A DNA stretch of 64,000 bases. Origin: UBA4732 sp002404095 (GTDB lineage: Bacteria > Planctomycetota > Planctomycetia > Gemmatales > Gemmataceae). Location of the stretch: assembly GCA_036783645.1 (NCBI GenBank), contig DAIPWT010000016.1:1-64000 (forward strand). The letters run 5' to 3'. The notes beneath the pieces are model-generated. The model searched no databases and was not told the DNA's origin. It saw only the letters and a list, made by a program, of their open reading frames with translations. Made by a program: the position numbers and the translations under genes. Below are positions 33,358 through 41,766 of the stretch, in pieces (position 1 is the first letter of the stretch; every line of letters begins with the position of its first letter).

Positions 33358-35895
33358 TTAAACCATTCCCCAACGGCGCCGTAGGAACCACTCCCCGGCC
33401 AGCAATCCTGTGAACAGCAAGTAAAATAACACAAAGAACGGCGACCACGACGCCGAGTTCCAATCCGGATCTGCGTCCACTTTCGGCTTCGTCTTCGCGG
33501 CCGGCGAGGGCGGCAGCTGCTCCAGGAACGCCGTCAGCTTTGCGCCGCGCCGGAATTCGCCACGTCCTTCGTCAGCCAGTTTCCGCAGGAAGCCCTCATC
33601 TGCCGCCCACTCCGCCATCTCGACGTCTTCCTCGAACGCCAGAAACCGCGCCGACGCTTCACCGCTTACGTCCTGGCCGTCCACGTCTTTGCCGCTGCCG
33701 TGAATATGAATCGTATATTGCCCCGCCGTTTCCGGTCGGAAGGCGCCGCGATCCTCAGTGCCGTCGCGCGTCGGCGTCACCTTCTTACGCTCGCCGCCGG
33801 GCGCCTCCACTTCCACTTCGTAATCGCCGCCCTTCACTTCGTCGCCGTTCTTGCCGCGCAGGCCGAGACTGAAGCCCAGGTCGTTGCCCACCGCGATCGC
33901 GCGCACGTCTGGGACGACGCGCGCCTGGCTCTGGTCCTCGTCCTGCCGGGCCAGCCACAGGACCATTTGCCGCCAGAATCGGCCGTGTTTGCGCTTGCCG
34001 TCCGGGTTGCGAATCCAACGGTTCGTCGTATCGCCGGCGAAGGCCAGCACCCGGCCGTTGCCATAGTCTCGCGCCACCAACAGCGGATACGGTCGCATCG
34101 TTTGCGGATCGAGTAAGTCTTTTGATTCGGCCAACACCACTTCATTGCCTTTCTGAGCCGGCAGGGCCAGCCGATTGACGCCTTCCAGACCGGGCAACGC
34201 TTCCCAGGCGGCCCGTTCCGCTTTTTCGTCGCCGTCGGCGATGCGCAGGATACGGCTGTAGAGCCTCAACCCTTCGTCCGTCGGAACCATCTTGACGCCG
34301 CCCCGGTTGCCTTCCACTTGGCCGCGGACGCTCAGGTCCACCGGCAGAATGGCGCCGACCGATGTGCCCTTCCAATCGCCGTCGCCGAAGCTGGAATAAC
34401 CGCCGATCATCAGGAAACCGGCGCCGCGGTACACCTGTTTGGTAATCTGATCTAGCACGTCCGGCTGGATCGCCGTCATTTGCGCGGCCGTCACGTCGCC
34501 GATTATAATGACGTCATATTTCTGTTTCTCGAAATCGAAGAGACGGCCGGCGTTCGGATCGTTGGGAGCGGCGCCGCGCAACCAGAGCGGCTTAACCTGA
34601 ATGCGCGGGTCGCGCGCCAAAGCGTCGTAGATCATCTGTGGTTCCCAGGCGCGTTCCTTGTCGATCAGCAGCACGTTGAGGCCGCCCTTGACCACGGTGA
34701 CGAACGTGCCGAGTTGGTTGTTGTCCTTGTTCAATTCCCCCGGCAATGGCTCTACGTTCACCATCACTTTGACCTCGCCGGCCTTATCTGGGGCAGCGCA
34801 TTCGAGCGTGACTTGATTGCCTTCGGTCAGCTTGAGAATCGCGTCCTGCGCCTTCACCTCCTTTTCATCTAGGAAAAGGTGGATACGCACTGCGCTGTTC
34901 TCGAATCCGTGGGCATTGATCGTCGCGCGCACGGTCAACTTGCCTTTGATCGGCACCACCGGCGGCGTGGCCGTGACGCCGGTCACGGCCACATCGCGCT
35001 GGCCGTTGGGGGTATTCGGATTGCCAAAAGCGAAAGTGTGAATCGGCGCCCGCCGGCGCCAGCGCCGCGCCTCGGCGAACGGGTCGGTGCGCTGGCCGCC
35101 GTTGTTACGGCCATCGCTCAGCACCAATACGCCGCGCACGCGCCGACCGCCGTACTGCTCGTACAGCCCCTTGAGCATTCCGCCGATGTCGGTGCGCTTG
35201 CCGTCCGGCGCGCCCGGATTGTCCAGTGAAAACGGTTCCACTTTGTCCGCGAAGCGAACCAACTCGATCTGGACGTTTTGCTCTCTGCGAAGGCGCTCAA
35301 TAGCCGGGCCGGCGTCGTGCAACGCCTGGAGCATGGCGTCCCAGCGCGGGCGGCTCGATTCGTCCTGGATGGTCATGCTCTTGGAAGCGTCGAGCGCGAT
35401 GAGCAGTACGTCGCCGCCGGCCGCACCTTCCCTGGGGATGGCAAGGTACGGTCGCAAAATAGCGACGGCCGCGAGCAAGAAAGCGGCCGCGCGCAGGCTG
35501 AGAATGACGGCGGTGCGCCGCGGCGACGAGTTGGCGGCGCCGAGGTAAGTGGCGGCGGTGAGGCCGGCCAGCAACATCGGCAAGACGAATAGCAGCGACA
35601 GGCCGACGCCGGCCAAACGGGCTAGCCATACGCCCGCGCCGGAGGTTGTAATCTCCAGCGGAGTTTCCCAGGCGTGGCCGAAGCCGATCCACGCCAGCAA
35701 GCCTGCCAATACCAGGCCGGCGCCTAGGAAGAGCCGGCGCCGATGCGATGAAACGGGATAGCGGACTAACAGGATCGGAAAAGCAAGCGCCAGCAGTCCA
35801 GCCGCGATCACGGCGGCCGTCACGGAAGCGGGCGCCGTGGACAGGCCGGTACAGAGCAATCGCCAGGGCCAGATGGGGTCGATTTGCGGCGTCAT
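33358..35895 (-). CDS. membrane protein with VWA and glutamine amidotransferase-like domains
   Basis: An 845-residue membrane protein. Four N-terminal transmembrane segments (about 27-45, 55-70, 85-110, 125-150) are followed by a von Willebrand A domain (DASKSM MIDAS motif, then VLVLSDGRNNGG). Next come Ig-like strands and a glutamine amidotransferase-like domain (DVLDQITKQVYRGAGFLMIG); a catalytic Cys is not evident. One transmembrane helix (PFFVLFYLLFTGLLAGEWFL) ends the protein. It overlaps the BatA-like gene by 4 nt. Such proteins occur with BatA and DUF58 genes, thought to act in metal-dependent envelope quality control or chaperone-like systems; the precise role is unknown. Confidence 0.85.
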   Translation of the reverse strand: MTPQIDPIWPWRLLCTGLSTAPASVTAAVIAAGLLALAFPILLVRYPVSSHRRRLFLGAGLVLAGLLAWIGFGHAWETPLEITTSGAGVWLARLAGVGLSLLFVLPMLLAGLTAATYLGAANSSPRRTAVILSLRAAAFLLAAVAILRPYLAIPREGAAGGDVLLIALDASKSMTIQDESSRPRWDAMLQALHDAGPAIERLRREQNVQIELVRFADKVEPFSLDNPGAPDGKRTDIGGMLKGLYEQYGGRRVRGVLVLSDGRNNGGQRTDPFAEARRWRRRAPIHTFAFGNPNTPNGQRDVAVTGVTATPPVVPIKGKLTVRATINAHGFENSAVRIHLFLDEKEVKAQDAILKLTEGNQVTLECAAPDKAGEVKVMVNVEPLPGELNKDNNQLGTFVTVVKGGLNVLLIDKERAWEPQMIYDALARDPRIQVKPLWLRGAAPNDPNAGRLFDFEKQKYDVIIIGDVTAAQMTAIQPDVLDQITKQVYRGAGFLMIGGYSSFGDGDWKGTSVGAILPVDLSVRGQVEGNRGGVKMVPTDEGLRLYSRILRIADGDEKAERAAWEALPGLEGVNRLALPAQKGNEVVLAESKDLLDPQTMRPYPLLVARDYGNGRVLAFAGDTTNRWIRNPDGKRKHGRFWRQMVLWLARQDEDQSQARVVPDVRAIAVGNDLGFSLGLRGKNGDEVKGGDYEVEVEAPGGERKKVTPTRDGTEDRGAFRPETAGQYTIHIHGSGKDVDGQDVSGEASARFLAFEEDVEMAEWAADEGFLRKLADEGRGEFRRGAKLTAFLEQLPPSPAAKTKPKVDADPDWNSASWSPFFVLFYLLFTGLLAGEWFLRRRWGMV

Positions 35896-38198
35896 CGGGA
35901 AGTCCGCTCATAGAAGCGATTGGCCAGCAGTCCCTCGAACGTCAGGAACAACAGCGTCAACATCATTAACAGCGGCAGCAGGCTCACCGGCGCGGCCGGC
36001 AACTGGCTTGCGGCCGCATCCTGACCGTGTTCGCGCAGAGCGTCGTTTAGAGTGGCGCCGGGCTGAGGCGTCAGCACGGAACCCGCGCCCAGCGCCGCTT
36101 CAATATCCTTTGCCGGCAGCCGATCCAGCCGCGATTCCTCCGGCGCCACGTTCAGACTAAAGGCGGCGACACGATTACGGCTGGGATTAAAGAGCGCGTA
36201 TTGACCGGGCGCCGACGCCGCGCGCACGTCCACGGTGTTGTCTCCTTCGGCGACCGTAATACTCCGTTCGGATTCCGTTAGGTCTGGGTCGGGCGCGTCG
36301 AGATGATAGACGCCGCGCGGCGCGGCCGCGGGCAGGTTCAACATCACGGGGTCGCTGCAGCGGAAATTGAGTTGCTCCATCGGCGCCTCGCCCGCCACGT
36401 ATTTGCACGCCTCATTGACGAGGACCAGGCCGAAAGACTGCAAGGTCCAGAAATTGGTCCACTGCCGATTGGGGCCGATCTCTCGGGCGTCCAGCACGGT
36501 GGTGAACTGTATCACCCGTCCCTCGCCAAGCGTCCGCTCCACCAATGCGGGCGACTTCGACTCGTCGGCGTAGGCGGCGATGGCTCTGCCATTCTCGATC
36601 GGTTCGACTTTCCAATAGCGGTTGACAGATGGCCGTAGTTCTTCCGCGGCGAAGTCCACGCCTTGACGCAGCCACTGATGAAACGGCCTGGTAAGCGGAT
36701 GATTGGCGTTGAAGTCGCTCCAATATACATGCCCATCGGGCGGCGCATCGGCAATCCCTTTAAGCCGGGCCGGCAGCAGCTTCGCCGTCTCGGCGTCTTT
36801 GTTCCAGGCCGCGAGCTGATCGCGGGATAGCTCCTCCCCGGGCGGCACGATCACCAAACCGCCGCCGTCGAGGACGTATTTGGCGAGCGCCTGCCAGAAT
36901 GGTTCGGGCAACCGTTTGGCTGTCTGAAACAGGCAGACGACGCGATAGGGCCGTAGCTCTTTGAGGCCGAAGTTCGCCGCGTCGCTTGCCGTTCGCAAAT
37001 CGCAATGAACTCCGTTGGTCGGGTTGGTAATCGCATAGGCGTCCAGCGCGGCCTTCCAGATGTGGGCGGCCTTCGGATCGTCCGCCAACGTCAGTATCTG
37101 CCGCCCCTGTCGCTTCGGATCGTCGCGCACCTGAAATGTAGCAAAGCGGATGTTGTCATGCGCCAGGTCGTCCTTGAACGCCCGGTCGTCGAGCGTATTG
37201 AACTTGACGGTGATCTGGTGCGACTCGGTTATGACCTCATCGCCGGCCCCCGCCGGCCGCACGGGCGTGGGCGCCTTCAGGACGAACACTTCCCTATCCT
37301 TTCCGGCCGTCATTTTTATACGCCGAGAGGCGGGCTTGGCGTCATTGTCGATCTGACATAGGAGATTAACGTCGAAGTCCGCCCCGACCGCGCGAATGTC
37401 AATCGTGACGGTGACGGCTCCTCCGGGCGCGACAACCAGCGGGCTTGCCTCGATTTTTTCGACGCCCAAATCGCGCGGCTGGTCAACGCCTAAGTCGATG
37501 TATGCGGCTTGAACGCCGTCCGGCAATTTAATCCGTTTGGCCTCCGCTACATCCCAACTGGCGGCGGTGCGATCGGAGAAGACGTAGAGCATCCGCGACG
37601 ACGGTTCACCGGCTTGGCCTGCCTTGGCCAGTAGGTCGGCGGCTTTCTCGATCTGGCGAACCAGCGGCGCCCGGATCGGCCGAAGGCGAAGGCCATTTAT
37701 GCGCGATCGCACCTGTGCTAGCGACGGAATCCAATCCTCGTCCGCTTCATCATCGGCGCCGTCGGCGCCGGTGTCCAGCACGGCGACCTGACTTTCGGCC
37801 GGGAGGTTATGCAGCAGGTCCAGGGCGCGCTGGCGGGCGTCGTCGAGCCGGGACAGGCCGCCTACGCGGTATTCCATGCGGTAACTCACGTCGAAAACGA
37901 ACACGGCGGCGGCCGGCCGTGGACTGCTCAGGCCGAACCACTTTGCCGCCGCGCGCGGCAGGAAGAGCTTCGGTTGGGCGATGGCAAAGCACAGGGCCGC
38001 CAGCACGAGCATGCGCAGGGCCAGCAGCAACAGATGTTGCAGGCGCATGCGCCGGCGGTTGACGACGCTGCGTTGGCGCAGGAAGCGGAACGCGGGAAAC
38101 GGCAGGCGGCGCGGCTTCTGGCGCATCCAGAAATGCAACACGACCGGCACGCCCAGCAGGGCCAGACCGCCCAAGAGGTAGATGTTGAGGAATACCAT
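35892..38198 (-). CDS. BatA-like VWA membrane protein
   Basis: A 768-residue protein. The N-terminus (NIYLLGGLALLGVPVVLHFW) is the BatA-type membrane region with a second helix at about 55-75. A VWA domain follows with a degenerate MIDAS (VFVFDVSYRMEYR instead of DxSxS). The middle contains repeated beta domains and an amidotransferase-like region (YVLDGGGLVIVPPGEELSR). A C-terminal transmembrane segment (VSLLPLLMMLTLLFLTFEGL) is present. It overlaps the next gene by 4 nt, indicating tight co-expression. The altered MIDAS suggests reduced metal binding compared with its neighbour. Confidence 0.85.
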   Translation of the reverse strand: MVFLNIYLLGGLALLGVPVVLHFWMRQKPRRLPFPAFRFLRQRSVVNRRRMRLQHLLLLALRMLVLAALCFAIAQPKLFLPRAAAKWFGLSSPRPAAAVFVFDVSYRMEYRVGGLSRLDDARQRALDLLHNLPAESQVAVLDTGADGADDEADEDWIPSLAQVRSRINGLRLRPIRAPLVRQIEKAADLLAKAGQAGEPSSRMLYVFSDRTAASWDVAEAKRIKLPDGVQAAYIDLGVDQPRDLGVEKIEASPLVVAPGGAVTVTIDIRAVGADFDVNLLCQIDNDAKPASRRIKMTAGKDREVFVLKAPTPVRPAGAGDEVITESHQITVKFNTLDDRAFKDDLAHDNIRFATFQVRDDPKRQGRQILTLADDPKAAHIWKAALDAYAITNPTNGVHCDLRTASDAANFGLKELRPYRVVCLFQTAKRLPEPFWQALAKYVLDGGGLVIVPPGEELSRDQLAAWNKDAETAKLLPARLKGIADAPPDGHVYWSDFNANHPLTRPFHQWLRQGVDFAAEELRPSVNRYWKVEPIENGRAIAAYADESKSPALVERTLGEGRVIQFTTVLDAREIGPNRQWTNFWTLQSFGLVLVNEACKYVAGEAPMEQLNFRCSDPVMLNLPAAAPRGVYHLDAPDPDLTESERSITVAEGDNTVDVRAASAPGQYALFNPSRNRVAAFSLNVAPEESRLDRLPAKDIEAALGAGSVLTPQPGATLNDALREHGQDAAASQLPAAPVSLLPLLMMLTLLFLTFEGLLANRFYERTSR

Positions 38199-38213
38199 GC
38201 GAATCCGGGGTGC

Positions 38214-38768
38214 TTATAGGTACGGCTTGCTCAGCAAGTGGTTGCGCTCACGGGCGTAAAAGATCACCGCCTCGCGCAAGATCGGCATGGCGTGGTCCAC
38301 CCCGAGAGGCGCGTCCACCACTACTTCCTTTCCCTCCAGCGTCTTGTAGTCCATGAAGAAGCGTTGCAGCTCGCGCAGCCGGTGCGGCGGCAAATCCTCG
38401 ATGTTCTGGTGTTCCTTGTACTCCGGGTCGTCGGCGTGGACGGCGATGATTTTGTCGTCCTGGCCCTTCTCGTCGAGCATTCGCATGACGCCAATGGCGC
38501 GGGCGCGCAGCAGTACGCCGGGAGCCACTTCCCGACCCATCACCAGTACGTCGAGGGGATCGTTGTCGGGGCAGTAGGTTCGCGGTACAAAGCCGTAGTT
38601 GGCCGGGTAGAAAACGGAGCTGTAGAGGACGCGATCCACCATCAGCAGTCCGGTTTCCTTGTTCAGCTCGTACTTGACCTTCGAGCCTTTGGGGATCTCG
38701 ATATAAACGGGGAACCAGAGCGACAGGTCGCCCGGTAAGGGCACGTCATGCCAAGGGTGTGAGATCAT
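38214..38768 (-). CDS. ppa: inorganic pyrophosphatase
   Basis: A 184-residue family I soluble pyrophosphatase that hydrolyses pyrophosphate to drive biosynthesis. The metal-binding core is visible: YPANYGFVPRTYCPDNDPLDVLVMG, with DNDPLD as signature, and the later MRMLDEKGQDDKIIAV carries further Asp ligands. The length matches the family (E. coli 175). It sits between the BatA-like gene (16 nt) and the DUF58 gene (32 nt), an unusual partner for this cluster. Confidence 0.95.
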   Translation of the reverse strand: MISHPWHDVPLPGDLSLWFPVYIEIPKGSKVKYELNKETGLLMVDRVLYSSVFYPANYGFVPRTYCPDNDPLDVLVMGREVAPGVLLRARAIGVMRMLDEKGQDDKIIAVHADDPEYKEHQNIEDLPPHRLRELQRFFMDYKTLEGKEVVVDAPLGVDHAMPILREAVIFYARERNHLLSKPYL

Positions 38769-38800
38769 TCAGACTTCTCCCGTTTTTCATTGGACAGGTT

Positions 38801-39697
38801 TCAGAATCGGCGTTGCCGTTGCAGTAAATACTCCATCAGTGCCTTGTCAAAACTCACGCTCGTGTCGGTCGGCACATAGTCGATCTGGGCTTTGGCGCAC
38901 TCCGTCCGGTAAGTCTCGCGGAACTCGGCCATCGCCTGGAGATAGTCCTTGCGAATCCCCTGCGCGTCGAGCGTCATCCGGTCGGGCGTCTCCACGTCCT
39001 CGAACTCGACGAGGCCGTTAAAAGGAAATTGCACCTCCGCTTCGTCCAAAACATGGAACACGATGACCTCGTGGCCGCGGTGGCGCAAATGGTGCAGGGC
39101 GGACAGCACCGGCGCCGGGTCGGTGAGCAGGTCGCTGAAGATCATCACAAGGCTTTTGCCGCGGATCATGGCGGCGAGCTGATGCAGCGCCGCGGCGGCG
39201 TCGGTGGCGCCGGCCGGCTTGAGATTGGCCAGCACCGATAAGATGGCGGCTAGGTGCATACGTTTGCTGCGCGGCGGTAGGCTGGCTTCGATGCGCGTGC
39301 TGAAGGCGACAAGGCCGACGGGGTCTTGCTGGCGGATCATCAGATAACCGAGCGCGGCGGCGAGGCAGATGGAGTAGTCGAACTTGGTCAATTCTTGGCG
39401 GTAGGTGTAGGCCATCGAAGCGCTGAGGTCCATCACCAGATAGCCGGTGACGTTCGTTTCGGCCTGGAACTTTTTGAGGTAGTATTTGTCGGTCTTAGCG
39501 TAGACGTTCCAATCGAGGTCTTTGAGGTCGTCGCCGGGGACATACTTGCGGTGTTCAGAGAATTCGACGCTGAAGCCCTGAAAGGGGCTGGCGTGCAAAC
39601 CGGCCAGAAAGCCCTCCACGATGAAGCGGGCGCGTAGGTCCAGCCTCGCTACTTGGCGGATGACGTCGGGTCGCAGATATTTCTCGGGAGCGGCCAT
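38801..39697 (-). CDS. DUF58 domain protein
   Basis: A 298-residue DUF58 protein. The GDDLKDLDWNVYAKTDKYYLK stretch is characteristic of the family, and a VWA-like part follows with VMDLSASMAYT (MIDAS DxSxS intact). DUF58 proteins normally accompany MoxR ATPases and BatA-type proteins. Here the MoxR gene is not in the window; the gene upstream on the other side is divergent (tilS). First gene of the minus-strand cluster that ends at 33358. Confidence 0.92.
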   Translation of the reverse strand: MAAPEKYLRPDVIRQVARLDLRARFIVEGFLAGLHASPFQGFSVEFSEHRKYVPGDDLKDLDWNVYAKTDKYYLKKFQAETNVTGYLVMDLSASMAYTYRQELTKFDYSICLAAALGYLMIRQQDPVGLVAFSTRIEASLPPRSKRMHLAAILSVLANLKPAGATDAAAALHQLAAMIRGKSLVMIFSDLLTDPAPVLSALHHLRHRGHEVIVFHVLDEAEVQFPFNGLVEFEDVETPDRMTLDAQGIRKDYLQAMAEFRETYRTECAKAQIDYVPTDTSVSFDKALMEYLLQRQRRF

Positions 39698-39763
39698 GCG
39701 ATCATTATAACGAACTGTAGAGATCGACGCCTTTTAGCGAGACTTCGGGTAGTGTCTTAATTG

Positions 39764-39811
39764 GTCCTATAAGTCCCATAGGACCTATAGGTCCTATGGG
39801 ACTTATAGGAC
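39764..39811. repeat. 22-bp palindrome with CATAAGTCC-like units, copy 2
   Basis: Perfect 22-bp arms (39764-39785 and 39790-39811) around TATA. It shares word structure (AAGTCCCATA) with 28760-28830. It lies in the divergent promoter region between the DUF58 gene and tilS. Confidence 0.85.
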
Positions 39812-39842
39812 TTATGGGACAAAGAACTGAGGAGAGCCGACC

Positions 39843-40892
39843 GTGACGGATTTGGTCCAACGGGTGCGCGGCCGTGTGCGGACTCTCGAAGAGTACGGCC
39901 GCGGCGTCGTGGCGGCCGTCTCCGGTGGGGCGGATAGCGTCGCGCTCTTGCACGCCTTGATCGCCGCGCGCGACCCCACTTCTCCTTTTCCCGTGATCCT
40001 GGCACATCTGAACCATCAGCTGCGTGATGCGGAGAGCGACGCCGACGAGGGGTTCACGGCCGATCTTTACCAGCGTTTGACCTCGGCAGGCGTTCCGGCT
40101 CTCACGCTGCGTCTTGGGCGGATCGACGTGGCGGCGCAGGCCCGCGCCGACAGCGCCAACCTCGAAGCGACCGCCCGGCGTGTGCGCTATCGCTGGTTGG
40201 CGGACGCGGCGCGCGAGGCCGGCGCCCATTGGGTCGCCACCGGCCATACGGCCGATGACCAAGCCGAAACGGTGCTGCATCGCCTTTTACGCGGTACGGG
40301 ATTGCAAGGGCTGCGCGGCATCGCCGTCCGGCGCGAGCTGGAACCCGGCGTCGGCGTCGTGCGGCCGCTGTTGCAGACGACGCGGAGCGACATTATCGCT
40401 TATCTGGCCCAGCTCAATCAACCATTCCGCGAAGACTCCACCAACCGCGATCCCGCCTACACGCGCAATCGCATCCGCTTGGAACTACTGCCTTACTTGG
40501 CCGAGCGCTACAATCCGGCCGTGGCGACGGCCCTGGCGCGCCTAGCGGAGCAGGCGGATGAAGTTTACAGAGACGAGGAAGCGGCCGCCGTCAGCCTCTT
40601 GTCAGCGGCGGAACTGCCGCGTGCGGGGACGACGCTTGTTTTTGATCGGGCGCGCCTGGCCGCCGCCCCCCGACGGCTCACGCGCGCTGCGCTGCGGTTC
40701 ACCTGGGCGCGCGAGGGTTGGCCGTTGGACGCGATGAGCTATGACGCCTGGGACCGCTTGGCCGGCTTGGTGCATGGTGAAACCGCTGGCGGTCTCGATC
40801 TGCCCGGTCCCATCCATGCTCGCCTTCGTGGACAGGTGCTACAGATCGGGCCGGTAGCGTCCGGCAGCGACGACAATGGCAAGGCAAAATAG
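39843..40892 (+). CDS. tilS: tRNA(Ile)-lysidine synthetase
   Basis: Modifies C34 of tRNA-Ile(CAU) to lysidine so it reads AUA codons; essential for accurate decoding. GTG 39843 has GAGGAG 8 nt upstream. SGGADS at 27-32 is the PP-loop. The family sequence HTADDQAETVLHRLLRGTGL follows. The protein is 349 residues, shorter than E. coli TilS (~430), so the C-terminal substrate-binding domains are reduced. It is divergent from the DUF58 gene. Confidence 0.93.
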   Translation: MTDLVQRVRGRVRTLEEYGRGVVAAVSGGADSVALLHALIAARDPTSPFPVILAHLNHQLRDAESDADEGFTADLYQRLTSAGVPALTLRLGRIDVAAQARADSANLEATARRVRYRWLADAAREAGAHWVATGHTADDQAETVLHRLLRGTGLQGLRGIAVRRELEPGVGVVRPLLQTTRSDIIAYLAQLNQPFREDSTNRDPAYTRNRIRLELLPYLAERYNPAVATALARLAEQADEVYRDEEAAAVSLLSAAELPRAGTTLVFDRARLAAAPRRLTRAALRFTWAREGWPLDAMSYDAWDRLAGLVHGETAGGLDLPGPIHARLRGQVLQIGPVASGSDDNGKAK

Positions 40893-41022
40893 CGGGGTAA
40901 ATCGCGGCGCCGTCCCCATCGCCATCGGATTTGGCATACGATTGTGGGTGAAGGCCCGGCTTGCGCCAACGAATACTCTCATAGAATAAGCGAATCGAAT
41001 CGCCCCTTAATGGAGAATCATC

Positions 41023-41659
41023 GTGGATGCCCTAAGTAAACCACGAACGTACGCCATCCTCGTCGGCGTGATCGCGGTGCTTGCGGTGCTTTACTTCACT
41101 CGGCGGTTCGATCTTCGACTGGACGTTCTCGCGGGTCGAAGTTCCGCCCGGCCACTACCTCGTTCGCATTCACCGTTGGGGCAAAGACCTGTCGCCCGGA
41201 ACGAGTTATTCCGACAGCGAAATCTTGGCGCCCGATGAAACCTACAAGGGCGTCATAGCCGATGTGCTGCCGGAAGGCCGGCACTTCCTCAACCCGTTCG
41301 TATGGAGCTACGAGGTCCAGCCGATGATCGACGTGCCGGCCGGCAAGGTGCTGGTGCTGACGCGCTTATACGGCCAACCGATTCCGCAAGACCGCCTGAC
41401 GTCCGGCGACTTCCTGGCGCGGGACGACGGACAAGGCGTCGTTGAACGCGGCATCGTCGCCGACGTGCTGCGGCCCGGCAAGCACCGTATCAACCCCTAC
41501 GCCTATACCTGGAAGCTGGACGACGCCATCGAGGTGGGCGCGCTGTTTCATAGTGGACCGGGCACGTTCTGGACGAACCTCGGCGACAAGAACATGACGT
41601 TGATGCTGCCGGCCCCGACCGGAACGAGCGCCGACGCCAAAACGACGCCGGAGAAATAA
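41023..41659 (+). pseudogene. SPFH-like membrane protein, frameshifted
   Basis: Two pieces in different frames make one protein of about 212 residues. The first frame starts at GTG 41023 (GGAG nearby) and gives a membrane segment (TYAILVGVIAVLAVLYFTRR); after about 41080-41115 the sequence continues in another frame as FSRVEVPPGHYLVRIHRWGK and onward to 41659. The second part resembles the N-terminal portion of planctomycete SPFH (prohibitin/flotillin-like) proteins: DETYKGVIADVLPEGRHFLN and the repeated MIDVPAGKVLVLTR. The rest of a flotillin body is missing. A 1-nt insertion or 2-nt deletion, a sequencing error, or true decay could each explain it; no recoding signal is seen. Upstream 40893-41022 holds no recognised gene. 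Confidence 0.7.
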
Positions 41660-41671
41660 AACAGAAGCTGT

Positions 41672-41738
41672 CCGTTTAGCCGCGACCCGAAGGGGAGCGC
41701 GTGACCCACGCGCTCCCCTTCGGGTCGCGGCTAAACGG
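41672..41738. repeat. 32-bp perfect inverted repeat
   Basis: Arms 41672-41703 and 41707-41738 with a 3-nt loop. It shares the first 17 nt of its arm with 22920-22986. It lies between the frameshifted gene and purH, both on the plus strand; purH starts 29 nt after it. Confidence 0.9.
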
Positions 41739-41766
41739 ATTTCCGCTTGTTCAATGAGGGAGTTGC

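Noticed and set aside
41023..41659. Programmed frameshift in the SPFH-like gene
   Set aside because: No slippery heptamer or downstream structure was evident at the change of frame.
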